Shown here one piece after another: positions 37,222-46,028 of a stretch of DNA of 64,000 nucleotides. Position numbers and translations under genes: made by a program. The notes under the pieces are model-generated. The model did no database searches. It saw nothing but the letters and a program-made list of their open reading frames with translations, and was not told where the DNA came from. Numbering within the stretch: position 1 is the first letter of the stretch; the number at the start of each line of letters is the position of its first letter. Source of the stretch: Pseudacidovorax sp. NFM-22 (GTDB lineage: Bacteria > Pseudomonadota > Gammaproteobacteria > Burkholderiales > Burkholderiaceae_C); NCBI RefSeq assembly GCF_021401245.1, contig NZ_JACBFY010000008.1, positions 1 through 64,000 on the forward strand, read 5' to 3'.

Positions 37222-37851
37222 CTAGCCTGGCGGTTTTTCCGCAGGCGCGTTCTCCTGGCGCGGCGGCTTGGGCCGGGGCGGCTTGTGGGTGTGGATCTGC
37301 TGCATCGCGGCGGTCATGTCGCCGGCCAGGAGGGTGGGGACCGCCCGCAGGCTGCGGACGATGGCGTCGTCGATGGCATCGCGCTGTTCGCGCAGGGGCT
37401 TCTTGAGCACCCAGTTCACCACCTCGGACTTCACGCCCGGATGGCCGATGCCGACGCGCAGCCGCCAGTAGTCGCCGGTGCCCAACTGCGCATGAATGTC
37501 GCGCAGGCCGTTGTGGCCGGCGTGGCTGCCACCGAACTTGAGCTTGGCCTGGCCGGGCACTACGTCCAGTTCGTCGTGCACCACCAGGATTTCTTCCGGC
37601 GCGATCTTGAAGAAGCGGGCGAGCGCCGCCACTGACTTGCCCGACAGGTTCATGAAGGTCTGCGGCTCCAGCAGCCAAACTGTCTGGCCGCCCACATTCG
37701 TTCGGGCGGCCAAGCCGTGGTAGCTGCGCTCGGGTGCGAGGTGGAGCTTCCAGTCGCGGGCGAGGGCGTCGATCCACCAGAAGCCGGCGTTGTGGCGCGT
37801 GTCCTCATATTCGGGCCCCGGATTGCCGAGGCCGACGAAGAGCTTGATCAT
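37222..37851 (-). CDS. pth: Peptidyl-tRNA hydrolase
   Basis: Pth recycles tRNA by cleaving peptidyl-tRNA released from stalled ribosomes. The 209-residue product starts [20 protein letters not shown], with the catalytic His in DTRHNAGF (His20), then [13 protein letters not shown] and [11 protein letters not shown] with the catalytic Asp, and [12 protein letters not shown]. The C-terminal 20 residues are Pro/Lys-rich and not conserved. It follows rplY on the same strand, a common proteobacterial pair, although a terminator-like hairpin separates them. Confidence 0.96.
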   Translation of the reverse strand: MIKLFVGLGNPGPEYEDTRHNAGFWWIDALARDWKLHLAPERSYHGLAARTNVGGQTVWLLEPQTFMNLSGKSVAALARFFKIAPEEILVVHDELDVVPGQAKLKFGGSHAGHNGLRDIHAQLGTGDYWRLRVGIGHPGVKSEVVNWVLKKPLREQRDAIDDAIVRSLRAVPTLLAGDMTAAMQQIHTHKPPRPKPPRQENAPAEKPPG

Positions 37852-37912
37852 GGATGGATTATCCCGGCGCCTGGCCGGGCCAAGGAGAGAAGGAGTAGGC
37901 GATCGGCCCATG

Positions 37913-37936
37913 AAAAAGGCCCGCGCGAGGCGGGCC
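37913..37936 (-). terminator. Rho-independent terminator after rplY
   Basis: Reading leftward, GGCCCGCCTCGCGCGGGCC forms a strong stem-loop followed directly by TTTTT. It lies 57 bases after the rplY stop and before pth, so pth may depend partly on readthrough or its own promoter. Confidence 0.85.
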
Positions 37937-37992
37937 TGTTCGAGCCGTGAGGCGGGTGCACCGAAGGTGCGCAGCCTCGGGCGAAGAAGCAA

Positions 37993-38625
37993 TTACTTCT
38001 TCTTGCCCTTGCCCTTGGCGGGCTCGGCAGCCGGAGCGGGCGCAGCAGCAGGCGCCTCTTCCTCGACCACAGGCGCCACGGCCGACACAATCACGGGGTT
38101 CGGCTTGCCATGGGTGATGGCCTTGGCGCGGCCAGGCAGCTTGATGTCGGCCAGGTGCACGGTACCGCCAGCAGCCAGACCCGACAGGTCGACCTCGATG
38201 AACTCGGGCAGGTCGGCCGGCAGCACGCTGATTTCGATTTCCGTCATCACGTGGTTCACCAGGTTCTGGTGCAGCTTGACGGCTTCGGACTCTTCTTCAC
38301 CCTTGAAGTGCAGCGGCACCTTCACGGTCAGGCGGGTGCGGGCATCGACGCGCTGGAAGTCCACGTGCTGGACCAGTTGCTTGTACGGGTGGTACTGCAC
38401 ATCGCGCAGCAGCACCTTGGTCACGTTGCCGCCCAGGTCCATCTCGAGGATGGAGGAGTGGAAGGCTTCCTTCTTCAGGGCGTGCCACAGGGCGTTGTGG
38501 TCGAGCTCGACCAGTTGCGGCTGGCCTTCGCCACCGTAGACGATGCCGGGCGTCTTGCCCGAATTGCGGAGACGGCGGCTCGCACCCGTGCCCTGCTTGG
38601 CGCGCTCGAAAGCGACGAATTTCAT
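37993..38625 (-). CDS. rplY: 50S ribosomal protein L25 (general stress protein Ctc form)
   Basis: The 210-residue protein is the long two-domain (Ctc/TL5) form of L25, which binds 5S rRNA. The N-terminal L25 domain ([30 protein letters not shown]) spans about 1-95 and the C-terminal TL5 domain ([20 protein letters not shown]) follows. The end is an Ala/Pro/Glu stretch finishing GKGKKK. An AGGAGTCACTT sequence precedes the ATG. It is downstream of prs, the classic prs-rplY-pth order. Confidence 0.96.
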   Translation of the reverse strand: MKFVAFERAKQGTGASRRLRNSGKTPGIVYGGEGQPQLVELDHNALWHALKKEAFHSSILEMDLGGNVTKVLLRDVQYHPYKQLVQHVDFQRVDARTRLTVKVPLHFKGEEESEAVKLHQNLVNHVMTEIEISVLPADLPEFIEVDLSGLAAGGTVHLADIKLPGRAKAITHGKPNPVIVSAVAPVVEEEAPAAAPAPAAEPAKGKGKKK

Positions 38626-38700
38626 AAGTGACTCCTGTGAGGCCTGGACCGAAGGCCCGCCTCTGTGGCACCCACCGCGACCAGTGCGGTGCCGTTCGAC

Positions 38701-38722
38701 AAAAAGGCGCCGCGAGGGCGCC
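38701..38722 (-). terminator. Rho-independent terminator after prs
   Basis: Reading leftward, GGCGCCCTCGCGGCGCC forms a GC-rich stem-loop followed by TTTTTG. It lies 29 bases after the prs stop and upstream of rplY, so rplY probably has its own promoter or is reached by partial readthrough. Confidence 0.8.
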
Positions 38723-38751
38723 CACTGGAAGTTCCAGGACCGGAATGCGCC

Positions 38752-39726
38752 TCAGGCGGCGCTGTCCGAATCCGAGAACAGGCTCATGACCGATTCGCCG
38801 TTGGCGATACGGTGGATGGTTTCCGCGAAGAGGGGGGCCACGGACAGCTGGCGGATCTTGCCGCAGGCCAGGGCGCCGTCGGACAGCGGGATGGTATTGG
38901 TGACGCAGACCTCGTCGAGGGCCGAGCCCTGGGCGATGCGCTCGATGGCGGGACCCGAGAAGACCGGGTGCGTGCAGTAGGCGTACACCTTCTTGGCGCC
39001 GCGCTCCTTGAGCACCTCGGCCGCCTTCACCAGCGTGCCGGCCGTGTCGATCATGTCGTCCATGATCACGCAGTTGCGGCCTTCGATCTCGCCGATGACG
39101 TGCATCACCTCGCTGACATTGGCCTTGGGGCGGCGCTTGTCGATGATGGCCAGGTCGCAGCCCAGCTGCTTGGCGATGGCGCGGGCACGCACCACGCCGC
39201 CGACGTCGGGGCTCACCACCATCAGGTCTTCGTAGTTCTTGGTGCGCAGATCGCCCAGCAGAACCGGAGAGGCGTAGATGTTGTCGACGGGGATGTCGAA
39301 GAAACCCTGGATCTGGTCGGCGTGCAGGTCCATCGTCAGTACGCGGGAGACGCCGACGGTCTGCAGCAGGTTGGCGACGACCTTGGCCGAGATCGGCACG
39401 CGCGAGGAGCGCGGGCGGCGGTCCTGGCGGGCATAGCCGAAGTAGGGGATCACGGCGCTGATCCGCTCGGCCGAGGCGCGCTTGAGCGCGTCGACCATGA
39501 TCAGCAGTTCCATCAGGTTTTCGTTCGTGGGCGCGCAGGTGGACTGCACCACGAAGACCTCACGGGCCCGCACGTTCTGGTTGATCTCGACCGTGACCTC
39601 GCCGTCGGAGAAGCGGCCGACGCGCGCAGCGCCAAGCGAGGTGTGGAGATGCTGAACGATCTCTGCTGCCATGCCCGGGTTGGCATTGCCGGTGAAAACC
39701 ATGAAGTCAGGATGTGGGGCCTGCAT
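38752..39726 (-). CDS. prs: Ribose-phosphate pyrophosphokinase (PRPP synthetase)
   Basis: Prs makes 5-phosphoribosyl-1-pyrophosphate from ribose 5-phosphate and ATP. The 324-residue product has [10 protein letters not shown], the [15 protein letters not shown] loop, [13 protein letters not shown] (ATP-binding flexible loop), [19 protein letters not shown] and the PRPP-binding [18 protein letters not shown]. All are intact. The tRNA-Gln gene lies 54 bases upstream on the same strand. PRPP feeds nucleotide synthesis and would also serve the phosphoribosyltransferase at 28.7 kb. Confidence 0.97.
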   Translation of the reverse strand: MQAPHPDFMVFTGNANPGMAAEIVQHLHTSLGAARVGRFSDGEVTVEINQNVRAREVFVVQSTCAPTNENLMELLIMVDALKRASAERISAVIPYFGYARQDRRPRSSRVPISAKVVANLLQTVGVSRVLTMDLHADQIQGFFDIPVDNIYASPVLLGDLRTKNYEDLMVVSPDVGGVVRARAIAKQLGCDLAIIDKRRPKANVSEVMHVIGEIEGRNCVIMDDMIDTAGTLVKAAEVLKERGAKKVYAYCTHPVFSGPAIERIAQGSALDEVCVTNTIPLSDGALACGKIRQLSVAPLFAETIHRIANGESVMSLFSDSDSAA

Positions 39727-39780
39727 GTGTGCTTCCCGGCGGTCAGAGAGAAAAGGTGGAGCCTGATGCTTTAGAGCATT

Positions 39781-39857
39781 TGGCAGGGGAGGAAGGACTC
39801 GAACCCTCGAATGCCGGAATCAAAATCCGGTGCCTTAACCAACTTGGCGACTCCCCT
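39781..39857 (-). tRNA. tRNA-Gln (anticodon TTG)
   Basis: The 77-base sequence folds as a complete cloverleaf on the leftward strand. The acceptor stem AGGGGAG pairs with CTCCCCT, the anticodon stem CCGGA/TCCGG encloses TTTTGAT with anticodon TTG, and the T arm contains GGTTCGAGTCC. The 3' CCA is encoded at 39781-39783. The D arm and CACCGGATTTTGATTCCGG core match bacterial tRNA-Gln. Confidence 0.96.
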
Positions 39858-39927
39858 ACACAGGAGGACGGTCCAGTGACCATCCACCGATGAATGTCGC
39901 AACCAACCGCGAGCGATTGGTTATTGC

Positions 39928-40797
39928 CTACGCGGCCCAGCCCTGGAGGGGATGGTGCGCGAGATTGCTGCAGATCCGATGTTGCCAACCCTCGGGAAGA
40001 TCCTTCGAGAGATGATCGATCGGGCCTTGCGGCGCATCGTTCGGCAGCTGCGCGAAGACGGCACTTCCGGAGCCGGTCATCCTGGCACTGAGGCCTTGTG
40101 CATCGAGCCATTGAAGGGCTTGACTCACTTGCGGACAAAGCCGCTGGGCAACCGGCTGCAGGTCGTTGTGTCCGAATCGGAAGATTCGTTTGCCGTCCTG
40201 AGCAGCGAAGACAGAAACTATAGCAGGTTTTGTGGCCCTGTGAAGATCATCCGCAGAAAAAATAAGGCGTGTGTCGAGTCCAGCCTCTGGCTTGAGCACG
40301 GCGAAGCGGGCTGCGGGCAGCGTCAGCGGAGTGATCTGCTCGCCGATGCCCTCGACCCACGCATTGCGGCCGCGCAGAAAGAAGGGCACGTCGGCGCCCA
40401 GGGTGAGGCCGATGCGTTCGAGTTCGGCGAGCGGCAGATCCAGCCGCCAGAGCCGGTTCAGTGCCAGGAGGCAGGTGGCCGCATCCGATGAGCCGCCGCC
40501 CATGCCCGCCTGCGCCGGTACGCGCTTGTGCACGCCGATGTGTGCGCCCTGCTGCGTGCCGGTCGCGCTCTTCAGCGCGCGGGCTGCGCGCAATACGAGG
40601 TCCTCGACGGGCAGGGGTTGTCCCAGGTCTTCGCGCGACAGGCCACCGTCCAGGCGCAGCTCCACATGCAGCGTGTCGCACCAGTCGATCAGCATGAACA
40701 CCGACTGCAGCAGGTGGTAGCCATCTGCACGCCGACCAGTGATGTGAAGGAAGAGGTTCAGCTTGGCAGGCGCGGGCAGGTCATAGAGGGCCTTCAC
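39928..40797 (-). CDS. ispE: 4-diphosphocytidyl-2-C-methyl-D-erythritol kinase
   Basis: IspE phosphorylates CDP-ME in the MEP pathway of isoprenoid synthesis. The 289-residue GHMP kinase starts at GTG in a GTGA overlap with the lolB stop. It has APAKLNLFLHITGRRADGYH at the N-terminus, the ATP-binding VPAQAGMGGGSSDAAT near residue 100, GADVPFFLRGRNAWVEGIGE, and the C-terminal ARMTGSGSAVFA. Position between lolB and tRNA-Gln/prs is the usual one in beta- and gammaproteobacteria. Confidence 0.95.
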   Translation of the reverse strand: MKALYDLPAPAKLNLFLHITGRRADGYHLLQSVFMLIDWCDTLHVELRLDGGLSREDLGQPLPVEDLVLRAARALKSATGTQQGAHIGVHKRVPAQAGMGGGSSDAATCLLALNRLWRLDLPLAELERIGLTLGADVPFFLRGRNAWVEGIGEQITPLTLPAARFAVLKPEAGLDTRLIFSADDLHRATKPAIVSVFAAQDGKRIFRFGHNDLQPVAQRLCPQVSQALQWLDAQGLSARMTGSGSAVFAQLPNDAPQGPIDHLSKDLPEGWQHRICSNLAHHPLQGWAA

Positions 40798-41294
40798 GGC
40801 GAAGGGCGCTCGAAGACGACGCGCAGCTGCGCGGTGGGCAGGGGGGCATCGCGCGTCGCCTGGAGTCGGCCTTGCGCCACCTGCGACAGTTCGGCCCGCC
40901 AGCCCGGAACCTGGGCCGGGCGGCCCTGCAGCCATTCGAACAATGCGTCGATGGGCAGTGCCGCGCCGGTCACGGCCTCGGTCAGCGCGGCGATGGAGGC
41001 GAAGCGTCGCTGCTGTGCGCCATCGCGCAGCACGGCGGTGCCGGGGCTCCATTGCAGGGCGCCCAGGGTGTTGCCAAGCGGCGTGGTCAGCAAGAGCTCG
41101 CCCTGCTCCGGATTGCCGTCCAGCTCGAACACGGCTGCGAAGGACTGCGGCGGGTTGCTGTCGACCGACAGGGACAGGCGGCCGCTCCAGTGGCTGCTGC
41201 CCGTGTCCGCGCGGCGTGCCGCCTGGGGGGCGGCGCAGCCGGCCAGCGCAAGGGTGGCGCCCGCCACGCCGGCCATCAGCACGCGTCGCTTCAC
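40794..41294 (-). CDS. lolB: Outer-membrane lipoprotein insertion protein LolB
   Basis: LolB receives lipoproteins from LolA and inserts them in the outer membrane. The 166-residue product starts at GTG, overlapping the stop of the TPR gene by GTGA, and has a lipoprotein signal with lipobox LAGC (Cys20). The core WSGRLSLSVDS, FELDGNPEQGELLLTTPLG and LFEWLQGRPAQVPGW is recognisable. It is shorter than the roughly 200 residues of enterobacterial LolB. Context upstream of ispE strongly supports the name. Confidence 0.88.
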   Translation of the reverse strand: MKRRVLMAGVAGATLALAGCAAPQAARRADTGSSHWSGRLSLSVDSNPPQSFAAVFELDGNPEQGELLLTTPLGNTLGALQWSPGTAVLRDGAQQRRFASIAALTEAVTGAALPIDALFEWLQGRPAQVPGWRAELSQVAQGRLQATRDAPLPTAQLRVVFERPSP

Positions 41295-43060
41295 AGCTTG
41301 ACGCGCAGGCGCCGCAGCGTGGCCTGCAGGGTCTCGTTCTCCGCGTCGGCCATGGAGGCCTCGCGCCAGATGCTCAGCGCACGGTCGCGTTGGCCCTGCG
41401 CCCACAGCACCTCGCCGAGGTGGGCGCCGATCTCCGGATCGGGCCGCGTCTTGTAGGCGCCTTCGAGGATGCGCTGCGCCTCGGCCATATTGCCGAGCCG
41501 GAACTCGACCCAACCCAGGCTGTCGGCGATGAAGGGATCGTTGGGCGACAGTTCCACCGCCTTGCGGATCAACTGGCGGGCTTCCGGAAGACGGATGTTC
41601 CGATCAGCGAGCGAATAGCCCAGCGCGTTGTACGCGTTGGCATTGTCCGGCTTGAGGGCGATCACGCGGCGCAGCAGCCGTTCGGTCTCGTCCACGCGGT
41701 TGAGCTTCTCGGCCGCCATGGCGAGGTCGTAGAGCAGGTCGGCGTCGTTCGGCGCCTGGGCGCTGGCGGCGGCAAGCAGGTCGTACACGGCCTGGTTCAT
41801 CTTGGCCTCGCGCAGCACCTGGGCTTCGGCCTGCAATTGCTGGCGGCGGTCGGCATCCGTGCGTGCGGGCATGCTGCGCACGATCTGGCGTGCCTCGGCC
41901 ACCTTGCCTTGCTTGGCCAGCAGCATCGCCCGACGCAACTGGGCGGACGCCATGTCCTCGTCGCCCTCCACGCGCGACAGGTACTGTTCGGCGGCGGCGA
42001 AATCCTTGCGACGTTCTGCCAACTGGGCGAGCTGCAGGTAGGCCTGCGCGATGCCGCGGGCGCGTTCGTCCGCATCGCTCTGGCGGGTGGCGAGGTCCAG
42101 GTAGCGCTGCAGGGACGTCTGCGCGGCCGCGTCCTGATGGACCTGCGCCTGCAGGGAGCCGAGCAGCAGCCAGGGATCGGGCAGGTCGGGTCGGCTGCGC
42201 GTGAGCGTCTCCATCTGCGCCGTGGCCTCGTCGTAGCGCTGCCCCAGTGCCAGTGCGCGGGCATAGGCCACGCGCGCCTCGGGCAGGGCGTCCTCCTGGC
42301 TCAGGTAGCGGCGTACGAGCGCCTCGGCTTCGGGCCGGGACGGGTCCATCAGTTCGAGTGCCAGCACGGCAGGCGCGTCGGCCTTCGGGTCGGCGGCGTT
42401 GCCCTGCTGGGCAGCCGCCAGGGCGCCGGCGGTGTCGCCTGCGTTCAGGCGCAGACGGCCGACGGCCGCCCAGGCCAGGCCAGCCGAGGGGGCGCCCGCC
42501 TTCAGTTCATCCGACAGGCCTTGTTCGAAGGCCTGGGCAGCGGCCTGCTTGTTGGACGCCCGGCTGTAGGCCCGGACGGCGCTCGCAAGGGCTGCGGGGC
42601 GCTCCGGTACCGGCGTGGCGGCCAGGTCGGCACGCAGCGGGTCCACGGTCTCGGTCAGGCGGCCCAGCAGGATCAGGATCTGCAGCTCCAGCCGGCGCGG
42701 CTCCCGGGCGTCCGGGATGGCTTGTTTCCAGGCTCGGACAGCCACCAGGGCAGCCTCCGGTGAGCGGGCGCGCACGGCGACATCGACGGCGCGCTGGAAG
42801 AGGGCCGGCTCGCGCGTGCGGCGAGCGGAGTCCAGGAGCAGTTGGAAGCCCTCGACCGGATCGCCGTCGCGGGCGTTGAGTTCGCCCAGCAGCACTTCGT
42901 AGAACAGCTCGGCCGTCATGGCCGAGGGCTGGGCTGGTTCTGCCGCCGGGGCGGGCGGCGCGGGTGGTGGACCGGGGGGCACCGACTGCGCGGCGGCGCT
43001 GAGCGAGGCGAGGGTCAGAACGGCTGTCGCCAGATGGCGCCGGCGGGGCAAGGGACTCAT
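41291..43060 (-). CDS. Exported tetratricopeptide repeat protein upstream of lolB-ispE
   Basis: The 589-residue product has a signal peptide (RRRHLATAVLTLASLSAAAQ), a short Pro-rich stretch, and then TPR repeats to the C-terminus. The clearest units are AGLAWAAVGRLRLNAGDTAG, DADLLYDLAMAAEKLNRVDE, ANAYNALGYSLADRNIRLPE and PFIADSLGWVEFRLGNMAEA. Homologues occupy this place before lolB in many betaproteobacteria. The GTGA overlap with lolB suggests a joint role in envelope assembly, which is inference. Confidence 0.88.
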   Translation of the reverse strand: MSPLPRRRHLATAVLTLASLSAAAQSVPPGPPPAPPAPAAEPAQPSAMTAELFYEVLLGELNARDGDPVEGFQLLLDSARRTREPALFQRAVDVAVRARSPEAALVAVRAWKQAIPDAREPRRLELQILILLGRLTETVDPLRADLAATPVPERPAALASAVRAYSRASNKQAAAQAFEQGLSDELKAGAPSAGLAWAAVGRLRLNAGDTAGALAAAQQGNAADPKADAPAVLALELMDPSRPEAEALVRRYLSQEDALPEARVAYARALALGQRYDEATAQMETLTRSRPDLPDPWLLLGSLQAQVHQDAAAQTSLQRYLDLATRQSDADERARGIAQAYLQLAQLAERRKDFAAAEQYLSRVEGDEDMASAQLRRAMLLAKQGKVAEARQIVRSMPARTDADRRQQLQAEAQVLREAKMNQAVYDLLAAASAQAPNDADLLYDLAMAAEKLNRVDETERLLRRVIALKPDNANAYNALGYSLADRNIRLPEARQLIRKAVELSPNDPFIADSLGWVEFRLGNMAEAQRILEGAYKTRPDPEIGAHLGEVLWAQGQRDRALSIWREASMADAENETLQATLRRLRVKL

Positions 43061-43142
43061 CGAACCATAATAATCCAAGCCTTTGTCCGCATCTGGGGCG
43101 AGGGCGATGGTGCGCTGCTCCTGCGCATGCGGCGTGTTTCCG

Positions 43143-43958
43143 ATGCCCGAGCTCCCAGAAGTCGAAGTCACCCGCCGCGGTTTTGCCGACCGCATCGCCG
43201 GCGGCGTCATCACCGCCCTGCGTGTGGGCAAGCCGCTGCGATGGGCGCTGGAGGTGGACCCGGACGCGGTGGTCGGGCGCACCGTGGTGCAGGTGCGGCG
43301 GCGTGGCAAGTACCTGCTGATCGATCTCGACCGGGGCATGCTGCTGGTGCACCTGGGCATGTCGGGCAGCCTGCGGTTTGCGCCGGCGCTGCCCGAGCCC
43401 GGACCGCACGACCACTTCGACCTGACCACCACGCGTGGCACGCTGCGGTTGAACGATCCGCGGCGCTTCGGCGCGGTGATCCATGTCGATGGCGAGGACG
43501 CGCCGCTGGCGCGCAAGCTGCTGGGTGGGCTGGGCATGGAGCCGCTCGGCGATGCCTTCGACCTCGGCCGCTTCCACGAGGGGCTGAGAAGACGGCGCGC
43601 GCCGGTCAAGCAGGTGCTGCTGGCCGGCGACGTGGTGGTGGGGGTGGGCAACATCTACGCGTCCGAGGCACTGTTCCTTGCCGGCATCCGGCCGACGGTG
43701 CCGGCGGCCCGTATTTCACGGCCGCGTGCCGCACGGCTGCATGCCGCCGTCCGCGAGGTGTTGGCGCGCGCGGTCGAGGCGGGCGGCAGCACGCTGCGCG
43801 ATTTCTCCCACATCGACGGTCAGGCTGGGCACTTCCAGTTGCAGGCCATGGTCTACGGACGGGCAGGCGAGCCCTGCCGGCAGTGCGGGGCGCCAATCCG
43901 GCTTCTGCGCCAGGGCCAGCGCTCGACCTATTTCTGCCCGAATTGCCAGAAGGCCTGA
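43143..43958 (+). CDS. mutM: Formamidopyrimidine-DNA glycosylase MutM (Fpg)
   Basis: MutM excises 8-oxoguanine and formamidopyrimidines. The 271-residue product starts MPELPEVEV, giving the catalytic Pro/Glu N-terminus after Met removal. The beta-hairpin Lys is in [20 protein letters not shown] follows, then NDPRRFGAV and the helix-two-turn-helix with [13 protein letters not shown]. The C-terminal zinc finger CxxC-x16-CxxC (CRQCGAPIR to CPNCQ) is intact. It is 82 bases from the divergent TPR-lolB-ispE operon. Confidence 0.97.
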   Translation: MPELPEVEVTRRGFADRIAGGVITALRVGKPLRWALEVDPDAVVGRTVVQVRRRGKYLLIDLDRGMLLVHLGMSGSLRFAPALPEPGPHDHFDLTTTRGTLRLNDPRRFGAVIHVDGEDAPLARKLLGGLGMEPLGDAFDLGRFHEGLRRRRAPVKQVLLAGDVVVGVGNIYASEALFLAGIRPTVPAARISRPRAARLHAAVREVLARAVEAGGSTLRDFSHIDGQAGHFQLQAMVYGRAGEPCRQCGAPIRLLRQGQRSTYFCPNCQKA

Positions 43959-44027
43959 GCGCCGTACGGATCGGAGCCCCGGGCGCCGACGCCTTGCCGG
44001 TGGGCGGTGAAGGGCATTCGCAACTGT

Positions 44028-44033
44028 TATATT
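44028..44033 (+). promoter_or_regulatory. Candidate -10 element upstream of the dynamin-like gene
   Basis: TATATT lies in an AT-rich island (about 44019-44045) that stands out from the GC-rich background and ends 24 bases before the GTG start. No convincing -35 hexamer is found at the right spacing, so this is a tentative call. Confidence 0.3.
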
Positions 44034-44057
44034 TTGTAAATTCTTCCGCAGGCGTCC

Positions 44058-46028
44058 GTGAGCGTTCCTTTCTCCCAGCAGTTCGAGCAGCACGGCGCGT
44101 GGCGACGCAGTCTGGCCCATCGGCTGCGTTGGCTGGCTTCCTGGCTGGGCGACAACGACCTGCTCGATGACGCCGTGGCCGAGCGGCTGAGGGATGCCGA
44201 GTCCCTGATGCGCGACAGCCGGGTCATGGTGGCCTTCGTCGCGGAGTTCTCGCGCGGCAAGTCCGAGCTGATCAACGCCTTGTTCTTTGCGGACTATGGC
44301 CGGCGCATCATGCCGGCCAGCGCCGGACGCACCACCATGTGCCCCGTGGAGCTGCGCCATGACGCGGGGCAGGCCCCCGGGCTGCGGCTGCTGCCGATCG
44401 ACACGCGGCTCGTGCCCCGGTCGCTGCAGCAGTGGCGCGAATCGTCCGAGGGCTGGACCGGGATTGCCCTGTCGCCGGATGACGGCGAGCAGCTCGCGGC
44501 CGCCATGCAGAAAGTGGCCGAGGTCGACCGTGTCCCGCTCGAACGGGCCAAGGCGCTGGGTTTCTGGCGCGAGGACGCTGGCGACGACGCCCTGCCCGTG
44601 GATGCCCACCGGCACGTCGAGGTCCCGCGCTGGCGCCATGCGGTGCTCAACCTTCCGCATCCCCTGCTGGAGCAGGGCCTGGTCATCCTGGACACGCCGG
44701 GCCTCAACGCCATCGGCGCCGAGCCCGAGCTCACGATGAGCCTGCTGCCCCAGGCCCACGCCGTGCTGTTCATCCTGGGGGCCGACACGGGCGTGACCCG
44801 CTCCGACCTCGCCATCTGGCGCGAACACCTGGGCGGGGCCGCACCGGCCGTTGCCTCGCGCATCGTCGCGCTGAACAAGATCGACACGCTGTGGGACTCG
44901 CTCAGCGCACCCGGACAGATCGAGGCCCAGATCGAACGGCAGTGCGCCCTGTCCGCCGACATGCTGGGCGTGCCCCGCCGGCGCGTGCTGCCGGTGTCGG
45001 CGCAGAAGGGCCTGCAGGCGCGCATCGCAGGCGATGCGCCGCTGCTGCAGGCCAGCCGGTTGCCGGCCCTCGAGGCGCTGCTGGGCCAGGGGCTGCTCGC
45101 CGAAAGGGAGGCCATCCTGCGCCGCGCCGTGGAGGGCGGGCTGGACGCCTTGCGCGCCGAGGCACAGCGCATCCTGCGCCTGCGCCAGCGGGAGCTGACG
45201 GAGCAGGGCATGGAGCTCGAAGGCCTGCGCGGCAAGAACACCGCCACGCTGCGGCACATGATGCGCCGGGTCGAGCAGGAACAGTCGGAATTCGAGGCGG
45301 GCGCCGAACGCGTCTCGGCCCTGCGCGCCGTGCTGGGCAAGCGCATGCGCGAGATGCAGGCCGTGCTCGGCCCGACGGCCCTCAAGTCCGACATGGCGCA
45401 GTTCGCGCAGGCCTTGGGCCGGCCCGGCATCAAGCTGCAGCTTGCGCAGGTCTACGCCCGCACCTTCGACGGGCTGCGCACCAACCTCGGCGATGTGCAG
45501 GCCACCATGGCCGAGCTGCAGGCCATGCTGCATGCGGCCTTCCGCCAACTCAATGCCGAACATGGCTTTGCCCTGCAGGCCCCGGCCGAGCCCGATCTGT
45601 CGAAGTACATTGCCGAGATGAGCAGCATCGAGCAGAGCCATCTGCACTACCTCGGCATGGGCAACATCCTGCGCCTCGTGCAATCCGAATTCTGCGAGCG
45701 GCTGGCGCAGGCCCTGTCCAGCCGCGTGCGCACCGTCCGCGACGCCGCGCTGGGCGAGATCGAGGACTGGCGCCGCAGCGCCTTTTCCCAGATGGACCGC
45801 CAGATGAACGAGCGCCGCGCCACCTATGCCCGGCGCGTGGAGTCGATGGCCCGCGTGCGCGACGCCGCCAGCAGCCTGGACGAGCGCCTGGCGGAACTCG
45901 CCGGCCAGGGCGCGCAGCTGCGCGCCCTGGAGCAGCGGCTGCGCGACCTCTGCGAGGTGCTCGTCGGCCGCAAGCCCGAGCCCGGCGCCCCGCCGGCTGC
46001 CGGCGACACCCAACTGCGCGCGGCGTGA
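44058..46028 (+). CDS. Dynamin-like GTPase
   Basis: The 656-residue product is a bacterial dynamin-family GTPase. The P-loop is AEFSRGKSELINALF with GKS at 67-69; the G2-region Thr is in AGRTTMCP; the G3 motif is LDTPGLN near 212; the G4 motif is NKID near 273. From about residue 350 the protein is helical with long coiled-coil segments (LRQRELTEQGMELEGLRGKN and a C-terminal SLDERLAELAGQGAQLRALE), as in dynamin stalks. No obvious membrane helix is seen. It starts at GTG between mutM and mutY and overlaps mutY by GTGA. Membrane remodelling is the family role; the role here is unknown. Confidence 0.88.
   Translation: MSVPFSQQFEQHGAWRRSLAHRLRWLASWLGDNDLLDDAVAERLRDAESLMRDSRVMVAFVAEFSRGKSELINALFFADYGRRIMPASAGRTTMCPVELRHDAGQAPGLRLLPIDTRLVPRSLQQWRESSEGWTGIALSPDDGEQLAAAMQKVAEVDRVPLERAKALGFWREDAGDDALPVDAHRHVEVPRWRHAVLNLPHPLLEQGLVILDTPGLNAIGAEPELTMSLLPQAHAVLFILGADTGVTRSDLAIWREHLGGAAPAVASRIVALNKIDTLWDSLSAPGQIEAQIERQCALSADMLGVPRRRVLPVSAQKGLQARIAGDAPLLQASRLPALEALLGQGLLAEREAILRRAVEGGLDALRAEAQRILRLRQRELTEQGMELEGLRGKNTATLRHMMRRVEQEQSEFEAGAERVSALRAVLGKRMREMQAVLGPTALKSDMAQFAQALGRPGIKLQLAQVYARTFDGLRTNLGDVQATMAELQAMLHAAFRQLNAEHGFALQAPAEPDLSKYIAEMSSIEQSHLHYLGMGNILRLVQSEFCERLAQALSSRVRTVRDAALGEIEDWRRSAFSQMDRQMNERRATYARRVESMARVRDAASSLDERLAELAGQGAQLRALEQRLRDLCEVLVGRKPEPGAPPAAGDTQLRAA

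Noticed and set aside
37918-37936. The GGCCCG hairpin as a rightward terminator
   Set aside because: Only the leftward reading has a T-run after the stem, and there is no rightward gene ending here.
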